Below are positions 54,252 to 63,359 of a stretch of DNA of 64,000 bases, one piece after another (position 1 is the stretch's first letter; each line of letters opens with the position of its first letter). The translations under genes were made by a program, and so were the position numbers. Source of the stretch: Rhodoligotrophos appendicifer. GTDB taxonomy: Bacteria; Pseudomonadota; Alphaproteobacteria; Rhizobiales; Im1. The stretch spans positions 62,001-126,000 of the forward strand of contig NZ_VHKL01000006.1 in assembly GCF_007474605.1 (NCBI RefSeq). Reading direction: 5' to 3'. The notes under the pieces were generated by a model, which was not told the DNA's origin, did not search any database, and saw only the letters and a program-made list of their open reading frames with translations.

Positions 54252-55014
54252 CGTACATTTCCTTACCCAGATAGACATCGCGAACGGTGGGATTGGCGCG
54301 CACCTCCTCGATGGTCCCGACCGCGATGGTCTCTCCCTGGTTCATCACCAGAATGCGCGTTGCCAGACCGAAGATCACGTCCATGTCGTGCTCTGTCATG
54401 ACCACCGTCATGCCGTTTTGGGCCCGAAGCCGCATGATCAGCTCGGTGGTGGCGATCCGGTCCGAGGGCGACATGCCTGCGGTGGGCTCGTCCAACATGA
54501 GGATGCGCGGATTGCCGGCGAGCGCGATCCCCAGTTCCAGGCGCTTCTTGTCCCCATGCGAGAGGAATTTCGCCTGAATGTCCCGCTTGCCCCACAGTTC
54601 CAGATCAAGCAGCTGACGCTCGACCTCCTCCATCGTCTGCCGCGAAGGGGCGACTTGGTACCAGGCCGGAGCGTTTTCCCCGCGGTTGCGGCGGCGCGCC
54701 TCGATGGTCACCACGATGTTCTCTGCGACTGTCACGTCCGGAAAGACCCGAGCCACCTGGAAGGTGCGGCCGATGCCGAGTTGGACCCGCCTATGGGCAA
54801 GCGTTGCCGTGATGTCGTGGCCGGCATATTCGATCCGGCCGCGTTCGCAGCGCACTTCCCCCGTCATCACCCGGAACAGCGTTGTCTTGCCCGCCCCATT
54901 GGGGCCGATGATGGCGAAAGTCTCGCGCTCCTCCACTTCGAGGCTGATGCCCTTCAGGACGTGATGGGATCCATAATGCTTGTGAATGTCCGCGACCTTG
55001 AGAAGCGTGCTCAT
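54238..55014 (-). CDS. livG: branched-chain-type ABC transporter ATPase LivG
   Basis: Second ATPase of the LIV-type importer, 258 aa, starting MSTLLKVADIHKHYG. Walker A is IGPNGAGKTTLF, the LivG-specific insert GIGRTFQVARVFPDVTVAENI is visible in part, and LSHGDKKRLELGIAL is the modified signature. Walker B is ILMLDEPTAGMSP and the H-loop is VMTEHDMD. The start overlaps the livM stop by 4 bp. A longer open frame to 55,947 is only read-through of livM in another frame. Confidence 0.92.
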   Translation of the reverse strand: MSTLLKVADIHKHYGSHHVLKGISLEVEERETFAIIGPNGAGKTTLFRVMTGEVRCERGRIEYAGHDITATLAHRRVQLGIGRTFQVARVFPDVTVAENIVVTIEARRRNRGENAPAWYQVAPSRQTMEEVERQLLDLELWGKRDIQAKFLSHGDKKRLELGIALAGNPRILMLDEPTAGMSPSDRIATTELIMRLRAQNGMTVVMTEHDMDVIFGLATRILVMNQGETIAVGTIEEVRANPTVRDVYLGKEMYGADS

Positions 55015-56009
55015 GTGGCGTCCCCCACCGACTGGGGCATCGCCTCTGGAGTGCGGGACGACCGCGTCGCCCGGCGCCAGGCGGCCTGCAGGAGACCGAC
55101 GACCCCATTGGGAGCGGCCAGAACGATGACGAGCAGGATCAGGCCGATCACGAGCTCGGCAAGCCCGACGAGGTCGCGTGTCAGATAGTTGATGACCGAG
55201 AACAGGACCGTGCCGATGATCGGACCGTAAAAGGAATGTGCGCCACCGAGGAGCGAGGCCAACATCGGCTGTGTCGAGTGGATCCAATGGGCCGATTCCG
55301 GCGTCACGATCTGCGCCCAGGGCGCATAAAGCGCGCCCGACATGGCGGCCACGCCGCCGGAGATGGTGAAGGCCAGCAGCCGGTACGCCGGAACGTTGAC
55401 GCCCATGAACGCCGCGCGCTCCGGATCCTGCCTGATGCTGACCAGGACGCGGCCGAAGGGCCCGTGGCAGACGAGCCAGAGCAGGCCCGCAAGGAGGCTC
55501 GCCGCAACGCACAGAAACCAGTAATACGCAGTCCCCGAAGCCAGATTGATGGTGGCGAAACCGAAGTCCAGAGCGGGTCTGGGGATCGAGGCGAGCCCGT
55601 CCTCTCGGCCCAGCACCGTGCTGTAGCCGATGATGATGCGCAGCACTTCCGCTAAGGCCAGAGTAAAGATCGCGAGATGGATGCCGGTCGTCCGGCGCAG
55701 CAGAACGAGGCCGGTGAGCACCGCGACCGCTGCGCCCAGGATCCCGGAGCCCATGATCAGCAGCAGGAAGGGCACGCCCAGGGCGGTGCGCAGGGCATAG
55801 CCCGTGAGATAGGCGCCGATGGCGAAGAAGGCGGCATGGCCGAAGCTGGCAAGTCCGGTGAACCCGAACAGCAGGTTCCAGGACAGCGCAAACACAGCCT
55901 CGATCAGCACGAGGCCGGCGAGGAACATGATGCCCTGATCCGCCCACAGCGGCAGGGTCGCAAACGCCAGGGCGGCAGCGACCAGGGCGAGTATCTTGGC
56001 CGCTTTCAT
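55011..56009 (-). CDS. livM: branched-chain-type ABC transporter permease LivM
   Basis: This 332-aa inner-membrane permease starts MKAAKILALV and has eight or more hydrophobic helices. NLLFGFTGLASFGHAAFFAIGA is the LivM hallmark near the N-terminus (here cited as FTGLASFGHA). GVNVPAYRLLAFTISGGVAAM is the usual loop before the last helices. Its start overlaps the livH stop and its stop overlaps the livG start, each by 4 bp. Confidence 0.92.
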   Translation of the reverse strand: MKAAKILALVAAALAFATLPLWADQGIMFLAGLVLIEAVFALSWNLLFGFTGLASFGHAAFFAIGAYLTGYALRTALGVPFLLLIMGSGILGAAVAVLTGLVLLRRTTGIHLAIFTLALAEVLRIIIGYSTVLGREDGLASIPRPALDFGFATINLASGTAYYWFLCVAASLLAGLLWLVCHGPFGRVLVSIRQDPERAAFMGVNVPAYRLLAFTISGGVAAMSGALYAPWAQIVTPESAHWIHSTQPMLASLLGGAHSFYGPIIGTVLFSVINYLTRDLVGLAELVIGLILLVIVLAAPNGVVGLLQAAWRRATRSSRTPEAMPQSVGDAT

Positions 56010-56881
56010 ATCCGATGCGCTCCGAGCAGCCCTTGCGGCTTGGCCAGCAGGAAGGCGATGACGAAGATATAGGTGGCCATGCCCGGCATGTTGGGCAGGA
56101 TCAGCGAGCTGCCGCTCTCGATGATGCCGAGCAATGCGGCGGCGATGAAGGCGCCTCGCACATTGCCGAGTCCTCCGATGATCACCGCCATGAAGGCGAG
56201 CAGCAGATAGCTCTCGCCCAGGATCGGCGACAGGGTCTGGTTGGCCAGCAAGAGGCCTCCCGCGAGCCCCGCCAGCATGAAGCTCACGATCACCGTGGCG
56301 GTCAGGGCGATCGGCACGTTGATGCCGAGGAGCCCCGACATCCAACTGTCATTGGCGACCGATTGCAGGAGCTTGCCGAGCCAGGTGCGATGGATCGCGA
56401 AATCCAGCAGGATGAAGACGATGAGGCCGGAAATAATGACGAAAATTGAATAGGTTGGAATAAACAACTGGCCGATTTCCACGGCCCCGTCCAGCAGCGG
56501 CGGCGGATTGACCGAGGCGTAGTCGACGCCCCAGATCAGCTTGACTACACCGGAACAGACGAGCAGCACCGCGAAGGTTGCGATCAGCATATAGGCTTCG
56601 TCCACATCGCGCAGGCGCCGAAGCACAATCTTGTCTGCGACATAGCCGAGGGCGCCCACCACGATCCCGCCGGCGAATGCGGCAGCGACGAAGAGCCAGA
56701 GTGAGGACGGATTGCTGCCGATGATCGAATACGAAACATAAGCACCGATCATGAAGAACGCCCCATGGGCGAAGTTCAGGATCTTGAGGATGCCGAAGAT
56801 CAAGGTGAGGCCGGCCGCCACCAGGAACACGGCCATGCCCGTAGCAAGACCGTTGACGAGGGTGAAGACGATGTCGATCAT
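56006..56881 (-). CDS. livH: branched-chain-type ABC transporter permease LivH
   Basis: This 291-aa permease partners LivM. It has about eight TM helices, with GLTLIFGILKILNFAHGAFF and GLGNVRGAFIAAALLGIIES as family landmarks. The ATG at 56,881 is preferred because it overlaps the upstream VOC gene stop as ATGA. An ATG two codons earlier is also possible. The unusual feature is the direct coupling of the importer to enzyme genes. Confidence 0.92.
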   Translation of the reverse strand: MIDIVFTLVNGLATGMAVFLVAAGLTLIFGILKILNFAHGAFFMIGAYVSYSIIGSNPSSLWLFVAAAFAGGIVVGALGYVADKIVLRRLRDVDEAYMLIATFAVLLVCSGVVKLIWGVDYASVNPPPLLDGAVEIGQLFIPTYSIFVIISGLIVFILLDFAIHRTWLGKLLQSVANDSWMSGLLGINVPIALTATVIVSFMLAGLAGGLLLANQTLSPILGESYLLLAFMAVIIGGLGNVRGAFIAAALLGIIESGSSLILPNMPGMATYIFVIAFLLAKPQGLLGAHRI

Positions 56882-57708
56882 TGCCATGGCGCGGAGACCT
56901 GCTTGAAGGTGACGCCGTTGCAGCCGATGCCGCCATGCTCGACGCAGAGCCCCTTGGCGCGCGCCCGCTCTTGCGCCGCCCGGAAATCATCCATTTCGAT
57001 ATGAAGACTGTCCAGCCGGTCGGGCCGACCCGACACATCTGGGACGAAGCGGATTTCGGAGCCTTCGAGCCCAATCCGCGCAATGCCGTCCTGCTCGACC
57101 ACGGGACGTCCGATCACGGCGCCCCATTTGGCGGCGACGTCCGCCGGAGCCTTGACGGCCAGTTCTGCAACACGGATCGCAGTGAAGCCGGGGGCAGCCC
57201 GCCTCTGCCAATCCGGCCCGCCCGGATACCAGCCGCCGTCGAAGGGCCTGCCCTCGCGCTGCATGGAAAAGGAGAGGATCGCCGCACCCATGTCCCGGGG
57301 GTCGAGTTGCAGTTCGTGATAAGTGGGATAATCGACCGTACCGGCGAGCCTCACCCCTTCAGCCTCGATCCGGGCCGCATAGAGACGCGTATCCTCCACC
57401 TCGGTAATGACCATGTAGCCCCCCGGCCCGCGCCGTTCCAGAAACCGGCCGGCGGGTGTGTCGGCGCGCGTCGGGGCGACGAGTTCAAGGAACGTCTCGC
57501 CGATCGGCAGCTGCGCGCTGACAAGTCCGTGTTTGGCGAAGAATTCGGCCTGGAAGGGCGGTGGCGGCACATAGGCGATCCCGTAGCGGCTGAGATCGGC
57601 CTTGCCGTAGCAGACAGTGAGCCCGAAGACCTCCATCAGCGTATCGATCGCAGGTTCGAGCGCGGCCGTCATGAGGCAGATCTGGCGCAGGCGGATCCGA
57701 TCGGCCAT
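56878..57708 (-). CDS. VOC family protein, glyoxalase-like
   Basis: This 276-aa protein has two VOC-like modules. The first starts with RIRLRQICLMTAALEPAIDTL (residues 4-24, key word RQICLM) and TFLELVAPTR. The second includes SLHIEMDDFRAAQERA. The family includes epimerases, dioxygenases and lyases that hold a metal with His and Glu residues. The gene lies between a crotonase gene (1 bp away) and livH (4-bp overlap), so it acts in the same catabolic route. An epimerase or isomerase of a CoA ester is plausible but unproven. Confidence 0.75.
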   Translation of the reverse strand: MADRIRLRQICLMTAALEPAIDTLMEVFGLTVCYGKADLSRYGIAYVPPPPFQAEFFAKHGLVSAQLPIGETFLELVAPTRADTPAGRFLERRGPGGYMVITEVEDTRLYAARIEAEGVRLAGTVDYPTYHELQLDPRDMGAAILSFSMQREGRPFDGGWYPGGPDWQRRAAPGFTAIRVAELAVKAPADVAAKWGAVIGRPVVEQDGIARIGLEGSEIRFVPDVSGRPDRLDSLHIEMDDFRAAQERARAKGLCVEHGGIGCNGVTFKQVSAPWQ

Positions 57709-57709
57709 G

Positions 57710-58504
57710 TCAGCGCCCGGTGAAGATGGGCTTGCGCTTCTCGCGCAGCGCAGCGATCGCTTCGGCATGATCCTCGGTCTGGTTCGACAGGGACTCATAG
57801 GCCAGGAGAGCGTCCATGTTCTCCTGCGCGAACTTGCGCAAGCCGCGATTGATGCCGATCTTGGTGTAGCGGATCGCCTGGGTGGCGCCGCGCACCAGCC
57901 GACCGGCGATCTGGTCGACTTTCGCGTCGAGTTCGGCTGCCGGAACCACGTGATTGATGAGCCCCATCTGCTTTGCCTCGTCGGCGGTCAGCAGATCACC
58001 CGTCAGCAACAGCTCCTTGGCGCGCATGAATCCCACTACATAGGGCAGGATCGCGGCGGCTCCGTCGCCCGCGACCAGCCCCACCCGGACATGCGGATCC
58101 CCGAACCGGGCCGTATCGGTTGCAACGATGATGTCGCAGCCCAGCGCCAGCGTCGCCCCGAGCCCGATCGCGTCGCCATTCATGCGGCAGATCATCGGCT
58201 TGGGCAGCTCCAGCATCGAGAAGACGATGGCCTTCGCCTCTTCGATGATGTCATTGAAGCGCGCCGGCACGTCGATCATGCCCTGCAGCCAGGCGAGGTC
58301 GCCGCCGGCGCAGAAGGCACGACCAGCGCCTGTGAGGATCACGATGTCGCTGTCCTTGTCATCGGCGATCAGCCGGAACACATGCTTCAGCTCCGTGTGC
58401 AGCCCGGCATTGACGGCATTCAGCGTGTCTGGCCGGTTCAGCGTGATGGTTGCGATCCGGTCTTTGGTGGTGACGGTGAGTTCCTTGAAGTCCTGGAGGT
58501 TCAT
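57710..58504 (-). CDS. enoyl-CoA hydratase/isomerase family protein (crotonase)
   Basis: This 264-aa crotonase has oxyanion-hole motifs GAGRAFCAGGDLAWLQ and NGDAIGLGATLALGCD. The active-site region reads FGDPHVRVGLVAGDGAA, so the usual catalytic Glu pair is changed, as in several crotonases with other reactions. It could hydrate an enoyl-CoA or cleave a ring 2-oxoacyl-CoA. The start overlaps the acyl-CoA dehydrogenase stop as ATGA. Confidence 0.87.
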   Translation of the reverse strand: MNLQDFKELTVTTKDRIATITLNRPDTLNAVNAGLHTELKHVFRLIADDKDSDIVILTGAGRAFCAGGDLAWLQGMIDVPARFNDIIEEAKAIVFSMLELPKPMICRMNGDAIGLGATLALGCDIIVATDTARFGDPHVRVGLVAGDGAAAILPYVVGFMRAKELLLTGDLLTADEAKQMGLINHVVPAAELDAKVDQIAGRLVRGATQAIRYTKIGINRGLRKFAQENMDALLAYESLSNQTEDHAEAIAALREKRKPIFTGR

Positions 58505-59634
58505 GCTGCTCCCTCGATCTTGTCGTTGAGGCGCATGTAGCGGGCGAGATGCCAGCTTCTGTCGCCATGGGTTTTTGAGATGGCTCTGAGCCTCTTGTAA
58601 TGGTGCCCGACCGCATTTTCATTCGCCATGCCGATGCCGCCATGAAGCTGGATGGCATTGCCGCCGACGAATTCGCCCGCCTGCTCCACTGCCAGCATGG
58701 TCGCAGAAACGGCGCCGGCCCGCGCCGTGGCGCTGGCGTCGCTGAAGGCGAGTCCGCGAAAGACCATGGAGCGTGCATTCTCATGGGCGACGAACATATC
58801 GGCCAAGCGATGCGAGAGGCTTTGGAACGTGCCCAGCGCCCGTCCGAACTGGTGTCGCGTGCGCAGATGCTCAGCCGTCAGGTCGAGCGCGCCCTCCATG
58901 ACGCCCAGCGCCTCGGCCGCCATCACCAGGCTGGCGCGGTCGCGCATCCGTTCCAGCAGATCGAGTCCATGCTCTGGAGAAGCGATCAGAGCGTCGGCTG
59001 CGAGTCTGACGCCGTCGAGCCCGAGATCGGCCGCCTTGCGGCCGTCGATCGTTCGATACCGTCGAATATCCAGATCCGGTGCGTCCGCCGTGACGAAGAA
59101 CAGACCGATGCCCTCATCCATCTGCACCGAGACGATGAACGCATCCGCCGATGCGCCATCAATGACCATGATCTTGCGCCCAGACAGCACAAAGCCGTCG
59201 CTATGTGCCTTGGCCCTCGCCGTCACGGAGGCCAGCTCGTACCGCGACTGCTGCTCTTCGCTGGCGAGGGCGACCAAAAGCTCGCCGGCGACGATCTTCT
59301 CCAGCACTGAAGACCGTGCTGCAAAGTCATGGGCCGCATCGACGATGCCCGCACACAGAACTGCGGTCGAAAGGAAAGGCGCAGAGACCAGCCCCCGTCC
59401 CAACGCTTCGGCGATGATCGCTGCGTCCTCGAGACGTCCACCGAGCCCCCCGCCCTCCTCCGAGATCAGCAGCGCGAGCCACCCGAGCTCCGCAAAGATC
59501 TGCCAATGGGCGCGGGAGAAACCATCTTCGCTTCGTGCGGCCGCCAGCGCAACGGAGAACTCATGCTCTTCGCTTACGAAGCGGCGGACGCTGTCGCGCA
59601 GCAGGATCTGCTCGTCTGTCAGTGCGAATTCCAA
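58501..59634 (-). CDS. acyl-CoA dehydrogenase family protein, second subunit
   Basis: This 377-aa flavoprotein is of the acyl-CoA dehydrogenase fold. The N-terminal helical domain begins LTDEQILLRDSVRRFVSEEH, and the middle domain has a degenerate substrate loop. The C-terminal domain contains RHQFGRALGTFQSLSHRLAD and QLHGGIGMANENAVGHHYKR. Paired with the 398-aa dehydrogenase just upstream, it resembles alpha2-beta2 dehydrogenases, where FAD and substrate sites are shared. Which subunit is catalytic is not certain from sequence. Confidence 0.87.
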   Translation of the reverse strand: MEFALTDEQILLRDSVRRFVSEEHEFSVALAAARSEDGFSRAHWQIFAELGWLALLISEEGGGLGGRLEDAAIIAEALGRGLVSAPFLSTAVLCAGIVDAAHDFAARSSVLEKIVAGELLVALASEEQQSRYELASVTARAKAHSDGFVLSGRKIMVIDGASADAFIVSVQMDEGIGLFFVTADAPDLDIRRYRTIDGRKAADLGLDGVRLAADALIASPEHGLDLLERMRDRASLVMAAEALGVMEGALDLTAEHLRTRHQFGRALGTFQSLSHRLADMFVAHENARSMVFRGLAFSDASATARAGAVSATMLAVEQAGEFVGGNAIQLHGGIGMANENAVGHHYKRLRAISKTHGDRSWHLARYMRLNDKIEGAA

Positions 59635-59685
59635 AGTTCCGTCCCTGATTCATCTTTTCGTGGGCGCCGCCTGCAGCGCCGGCTC

Positions 59686-60882
59686 TTAGAGGCCATAGAC
59701 CTGCTTGGCGATGATGCTGCGCTGGATCTCGTTGGCGCCGGCATAGATTGACGCCGCCTTGAGGAACAGCTGGCGCGCTGCGAGTCCCGCCACGTAATCG
59801 GGCGAATCCCCGGGCAAGTCGTTGGCTTGCGCCGTGCCCTCCTCGATCATTGCAAGGCCTTTGGCGCCGATCAGATCAGCCGCAAGCGCCGACAGCCTTT
59901 GTTGAATTTCGCTGCCGAGGATCTTGAGACCCGACGCGACCGACTGGCTCTTTGCGCCCCCGCCGCTGAACAATTCTCGCAAGACCGACCATTCGAGACC
60001 GTAGAGATCGATCTCGAGCTGGGCGATTTTCTGGCGAATATCCGGCAGGTCGACAACCGGAGCATCCCCTGCAGTCTCGGCCAAGGCGATCCGCTTCAGC
60101 AGCGCTAGGTCGCGCTTTGAACGCGGCACCTGGGCGTTGGAGACCCGCTCGTTGCCGAGCAGGAATTTCGCCTGGTCCCATCCCTGGCCCACCCGACCCA
60201 GCACATCCTCCACCGGCACCCGCACGGCATCGAGGAAGACCTCGTTGACGGTGTGGCCTTCATCGATGGTGATGATCGGCCTGACCGTCACACCGGGCGC
60301 ATCCATGTCGAACATGAGGATCGACAATCCGCCCTTCTGCGGTTTGACGCTTGCGTCCGTGCGCGCAAGGCAGAACATCTTGTCGGCGAAATGCGCTTCC
60401 GTGGTCCAGATCTTCTGGCCGCTGACCACATAATGGTCGTCCTCCAGGATGGCCGTCGTCTTGACGGAGGCGAGATCCGACCCCGATGACGGTTCGGAGA
60501 AGCCCTGGCACCAGAAGGTCCGGCCCGCAAGGATGTCGTCGAGGAACCGCTTTTTGTGCGCTTCCGAGCCGAATGTATAGAGCAGTGGGCCGATGAGTCT
60601 CAGGCCGAAATAGCTGAGGAACGGCGCATCAGCCGCGGCGCACTCTTCTTCGAAGATGAAGATCTGCAAAGGGCTCCAGCCGGTCCCGCCATACTCTTTC
60701 GGCCAATGCGGTGCGACCCAGCCCTTCTCGTAGAGGATTTCGTTCCAGAGCTTCAGATCGGCCTTGGTCGGATGATAACCCTGGCGCGTGCGCCGCGCCA
60801 TGTCGGCCGGCACCGCTGACCGCACAAAGGCCCGGACTTCAGCCCTGAACGCTTCGTCTTCGGAGGAGAATGTGAGATCCAT
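59686..60882 (-). CDS. acyl-CoA dehydrogenase family protein, first subunit
   Basis: This 398-aa acyl-CoA dehydrogenase introduces a double bond into an acyl-CoA. FAD contacts are visible in FWCQGFSEPSSGSDLASVKT and QKIWTTEAHFAD. The C-terminal IYAGANEIQRSIIAKQVYGL (shown to 20 residues) is typical. It lies 51 bp before the second dehydrogenase gene and after a promoter-like gap with a 16-bp palindrome. The substrate probably comes from the ligase encoded upstream. Confidence 0.9.
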   Translation of the reverse strand: MDLTFSSEDEAFRAEVRAFVRSAVPADMARRTRQGYHPTKADLKLWNEILYEKGWVAPHWPKEYGGTGWSPLQIFIFEEECAAADAPFLSYFGLRLIGPLLYTFGSEAHKKRFLDDILAGRTFWCQGFSEPSSGSDLASVKTTAILEDDHYVVSGQKIWTTEAHFADKMFCLARTDASVKPQKGGLSILMFDMDAPGVTVRPIITIDEGHTVNEVFLDAVRVPVEDVLGRVGQGWDQAKFLLGNERVSNAQVPRSKRDLALLKRIALAETAGDAPVVDLPDIRQKIAQLEIDLYGLEWSVLRELFSGGGAKSQSVASGLKILGSEIQQRLSALAADLIGAKGLAMIEEGTAQANDLPGDSPDYVAGLAARQLFLKAASIYAGANEIQRSIIAKQVYGL

Positions 60883-60943
60883 CGTCTGCTGCCCTGCCCT
60901 TGCCGAGAACGCTAACCAAGCACCGTCAGCGGGTCAATAATTT

Positions 60944-60959
60944 TCGAATTCTAATTCGA
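60944..60959. promoter_or_regulatory. 16-bp palindrome upstream of the dehydrogenase genes
   Basis: TCGAATT-CT-AATTCGA is a perfect inverted repeat in an AT-rich patch between the SDR stop (60,974) and the dehydrogenase start (60,882). Its size and place suit an operator for a TetR- or MarR-type regulator and suggest an internal promoter. No regulator gene lies in this block. Confidence 0.5.
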
Positions 60960-60973
60960 TTTTGTTTTTTGCA

Positions 60974-61702
60974 TTAGTGAAACGTCCTGCCGCCGTCTAC
61001 GACCAGTGTCGTTCCTGTGACGAAGCTCGATTCGGCCGAGGTCAGGAACAGGATGGCGTGTGCGATTTCCTCCGGCTCGGCGATCCGTTGCAGGGCATAG
61101 GTCTGCTTCGCCCGGTCTGCGAGCTTCTCCGGATCAGGATGCCAGTCCGAGACCATACGCGTGCGGGTCATCCCGGGACAGACGAGGTTCACCCTGATCT
61201 TTGGAGCGAGCTCTGCCGCCCAAACCTTTGACAACACGGCAACTCCGCCTTTTGTGGCACCATAGGCGGAGAGTTCGGCATAAGGCAGGAGGGCAGAACC
61301 GGAGCCGAGATTGACGATGGTTGCAGCCTCAGCTGCCCGCAGATGCGGGAGCACCGCCTTGGTCATCAGGAAGGGCCCGGTGAGGTTCACGGCCATCGTC
61401 TGCTGCCAAAGCGCCAGATCGGTGTCTTGCAGCTTGGCAACGGGAAAGATGCCGGCCGCATTCACCAATCCGTCGATGCCGCCCAGGGCATCCGCGGCAG
61501 CAGCCACTGCTTGGCGCACGGAGACCTCATCCGCCACATCCACCGCGACGGCGGTCCCCGACAGTCCGGCGAGGCCTGTTTGGTCCCGGTCGAGGAGCGC
61601 CAGACCAGCACCTTCCGCGGCGAACAACTCAGCCGTGGCCCGTCCGATCCCCGAGGCGGCCCCGGTGATGAGGATCCGCCGCCCTTTCAGCCGGCCGCTC
61701 AT
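60974..61702 (-). CDS. SDR family NAD(P)-dependent oxidoreductase
   Basis: This 242-aa short-chain dehydrogenase oxidises a hydroxyl group, likely of a 3-hydroxyacyl-CoA. The cofactor loop is TGAASGIGRATAE, the Asp after the second strand (LLDRDQ) suggests NAD, and NAAGIFP is present. The active site is Ser in GSGSALL with Tyr and Lys in YGATKGGVA. Its start overlaps the ligase stop by 4 bp. In known alicyclic-acid pathways an SDR (BadH) occupies a comparable place, but that link is by analogy. Confidence 0.88.
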   Translation of the reverse strand: MSGRLKGRRILITGAASGIGRATAELFAAEGAGLALLDRDQTGLAGLSGTAVAVDVADEVSVRQAVAAAADALGGIDGLVNAAGIFPVAKLQDTDLALWQQTMAVNLTGPFLMTKAVLPHLRAAEAATIVNLGSGSALLPYAELSAYGATKGGVAVLSKVWAAELAPKIRVNLVCPGMTRTRMVSDWHPDPEKLADRAKQTYALQRIAEPEEIAHAILFLTSAESSFVTGTTLVVDGGRTFH

Positions 61703-63342
61703 AAGCCCTCCGCCTCGGCGATCGCGCGCGCCGTCTGCCGCAAAACGTCCTTTCGCACCTTGCCGACGCTGGTGCGCGGCAACTCGCTCACGATCTCCAG
61801 CCGCTCGGGGATCTTCTGCATCGCCGTACCCATGCTCATGAGGTAGCGCTTGATCTCGGGGAGGTCGATGGTCTGTCCCTCGCGACAGATGACGAAGGCG
61901 CAGGCCGCTTCGCCCGTGCGCTTGTGAGGCATCGCGACAATGGCGATGTCGGCGATGGCGGGATGATTGAACAGGATGTCCTCGATCTCTTTCGGGCTGA
62001 TATTCTCCCCCGCCCGAATGATGAGATCTTTCTTGCGTCCGGTGACGACGATGAACTCACCATCGACGATGCGGCCCAAATCACCCATGCGGAAGAAGCC
62101 ATTCTCATCGAAGGCGTCTTTGTTATCGGCGGAATGGGCATAGCCCAGGAACATTTGCGGCGCCGTCGCGATGATCTCGCCCTCGTCACCCTCGGGAATG
62201 GGCGCGCCCGTAGCCGCATCGACGATCCTTGCATCCGCGAGCCAGATCTGTCCGTCAGTCACGGCCCCCATCTCCTGCAGCGCCTTGGAATTCACACCGG
62301 CGGTGATGCAGGGGACTTCCGTCGAGCCGTAGATGCGCGAGGCCACGCAATTTGGGAAGACGCGCGACGCCTCGCGGATGAGGTCCGGCGGAACCTGGGC
62401 ACCGCCACAGAGGAAGAAACGCAGATCCGGCAGCCGCTCGCCCGTCTTCTTGGCCTCATCCACGAAGCCCTGAAGGAATATGGTCGCAGCGACGATGCCA
62501 TTGACCTTCCACTTGGCCATCATCCCGAGGCCGAGGGCGGGTTCCCACACGTCCAGCATGACCGTCGTGACCCCGACCGTGAATGGCAGGCAGAGGGAAT
62601 AGAGCGCGCCGGTGACATGAGTGACCGGAGACGGGTTGAACATCACATCTTGCGGAGTGAGCTTCAGGTGGGTGAGGCGGGCGCGGTTCTCCGCCTGCAG
62701 GCTGTTGTGGCTGTGAAGCACGCCCTTGGCCCGTCCGGTTGTGCCGGACGTATACATGATCATCTTCACCGCATCCGGGTCCGCCCCCGGCAGGATGGTG
62801 GTCGCCTCCGCTTCGCCGAGCAGGCTCTCATAATCGGCAAATTCGGCCGCCTCCGAGCGCACTACGACCACATCAACGGGGGTGTCGAGACTGGGCATCA
62901 CCCGGCGCATCATCTCGCGATAGTCGAAATTGCGGAACGTGCCAGGGATGAAGATCAGCTTGCTGCGGCTGTCGCGCAGCATGAAGCTCACCTCCATATC
63001 GCGATAGATCGGCACCAGCGGATGAACGACCAGACCGGCCATGGCGGCAGCCAGATTGATGACCACCGCTTCGGACCAATTGGGCAGCTGAAAGGAGAGC
63101 GTGTCGCCGGGCCTGTAGCCACGCTGCACGAGAGCACGCGCAAGCCTTTCGGCCTGCGCGTGGAGCTCCCGCACCGTGAACGGACGATCGCGGTCGACGA
63201 CCAGCACCCGGTCGGGAGTGGCCGCCAGCATCTCGGCACAATAATCGGCGATGGTCTTGTCCGCCCAGGCGCCTTCCGCCTTCAGTCTGCGCGCGCGATC
63301 GTCATCCCAGCGCAGATGCCAACCGCTCACATCCTGACGCAT
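61699..63342 (-). CDS. AMP-binding acid-CoA ligase (cyclohexanecarboxylate-CoA ligase-like)
   Basis: This 547-aa AMP-forming ligase activates a carboxylic acid to its CoA ester. The phosphate loop is IMYTSGTTGRAKGVLHSH, the A5 motif is RIYGSTEVPC, the hinge is VVTGRKKDLIIRAGENIS and the catalytic Lys is in TSVGKVRKD. The overall pattern resembles the AliA/cyclohexanecarboxylate-CoA ligase group more than long-chain FadD. It follows the binding-protein gene by 17 bp, linking uptake to activation. The acid is not known. Confidence 0.83.
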   Translation of the reverse strand: MRQDVSGWHLRWDDDRARRLKAEGAWADKTIADYCAEMLAATPDRVLVVDRDRPFTVRELHAQAERLARALVQRGYRPGDTLSFQLPNWSEAVVINLAAAMAGLVVHPLVPIYRDMEVSFMLRDSRSKLIFIPGTFRNFDYREMMRRVMPSLDTPVDVVVVRSEAAEFADYESLLGEAEATTILPGADPDAVKMIMYTSGTTGRAKGVLHSHNSLQAENRARLTHLKLTPQDVMFNPSPVTHVTGALYSLCLPFTVGVTTVMLDVWEPALGLGMMAKWKVNGIVAATIFLQGFVDEAKKTGERLPDLRFFLCGGAQVPPDLIREASRVFPNCVASRIYGSTEVPCITAGVNSKALQEMGAVTDGQIWLADARIVDAATGAPIPEGDEGEIIATAPQMFLGYAHSADNKDAFDENGFFRMGDLGRIVDGEFIVVTGRKKDLIIRAGENISPKEIEDILFNHPAIADIAIVAMPHKRTGEAACAFVICREGQTIDLPEIKRYLMSMGTAMQKIPERLEIVSELPRTSVGKVRKDVLRQTARAIAEAEGL

Positions 63343-63359
63343 CTTTCGAGCCCGTCCGC

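Noticed and set aside
55014-56345. Long N-terminal extensions of livG (to 55,947) and livM (to 56,345)
   Set aside because: The added parts are Arg/His/Gly-rich read-through of the neighbouring gene in another frame. Internal starts at ATGA overlaps give family lengths.
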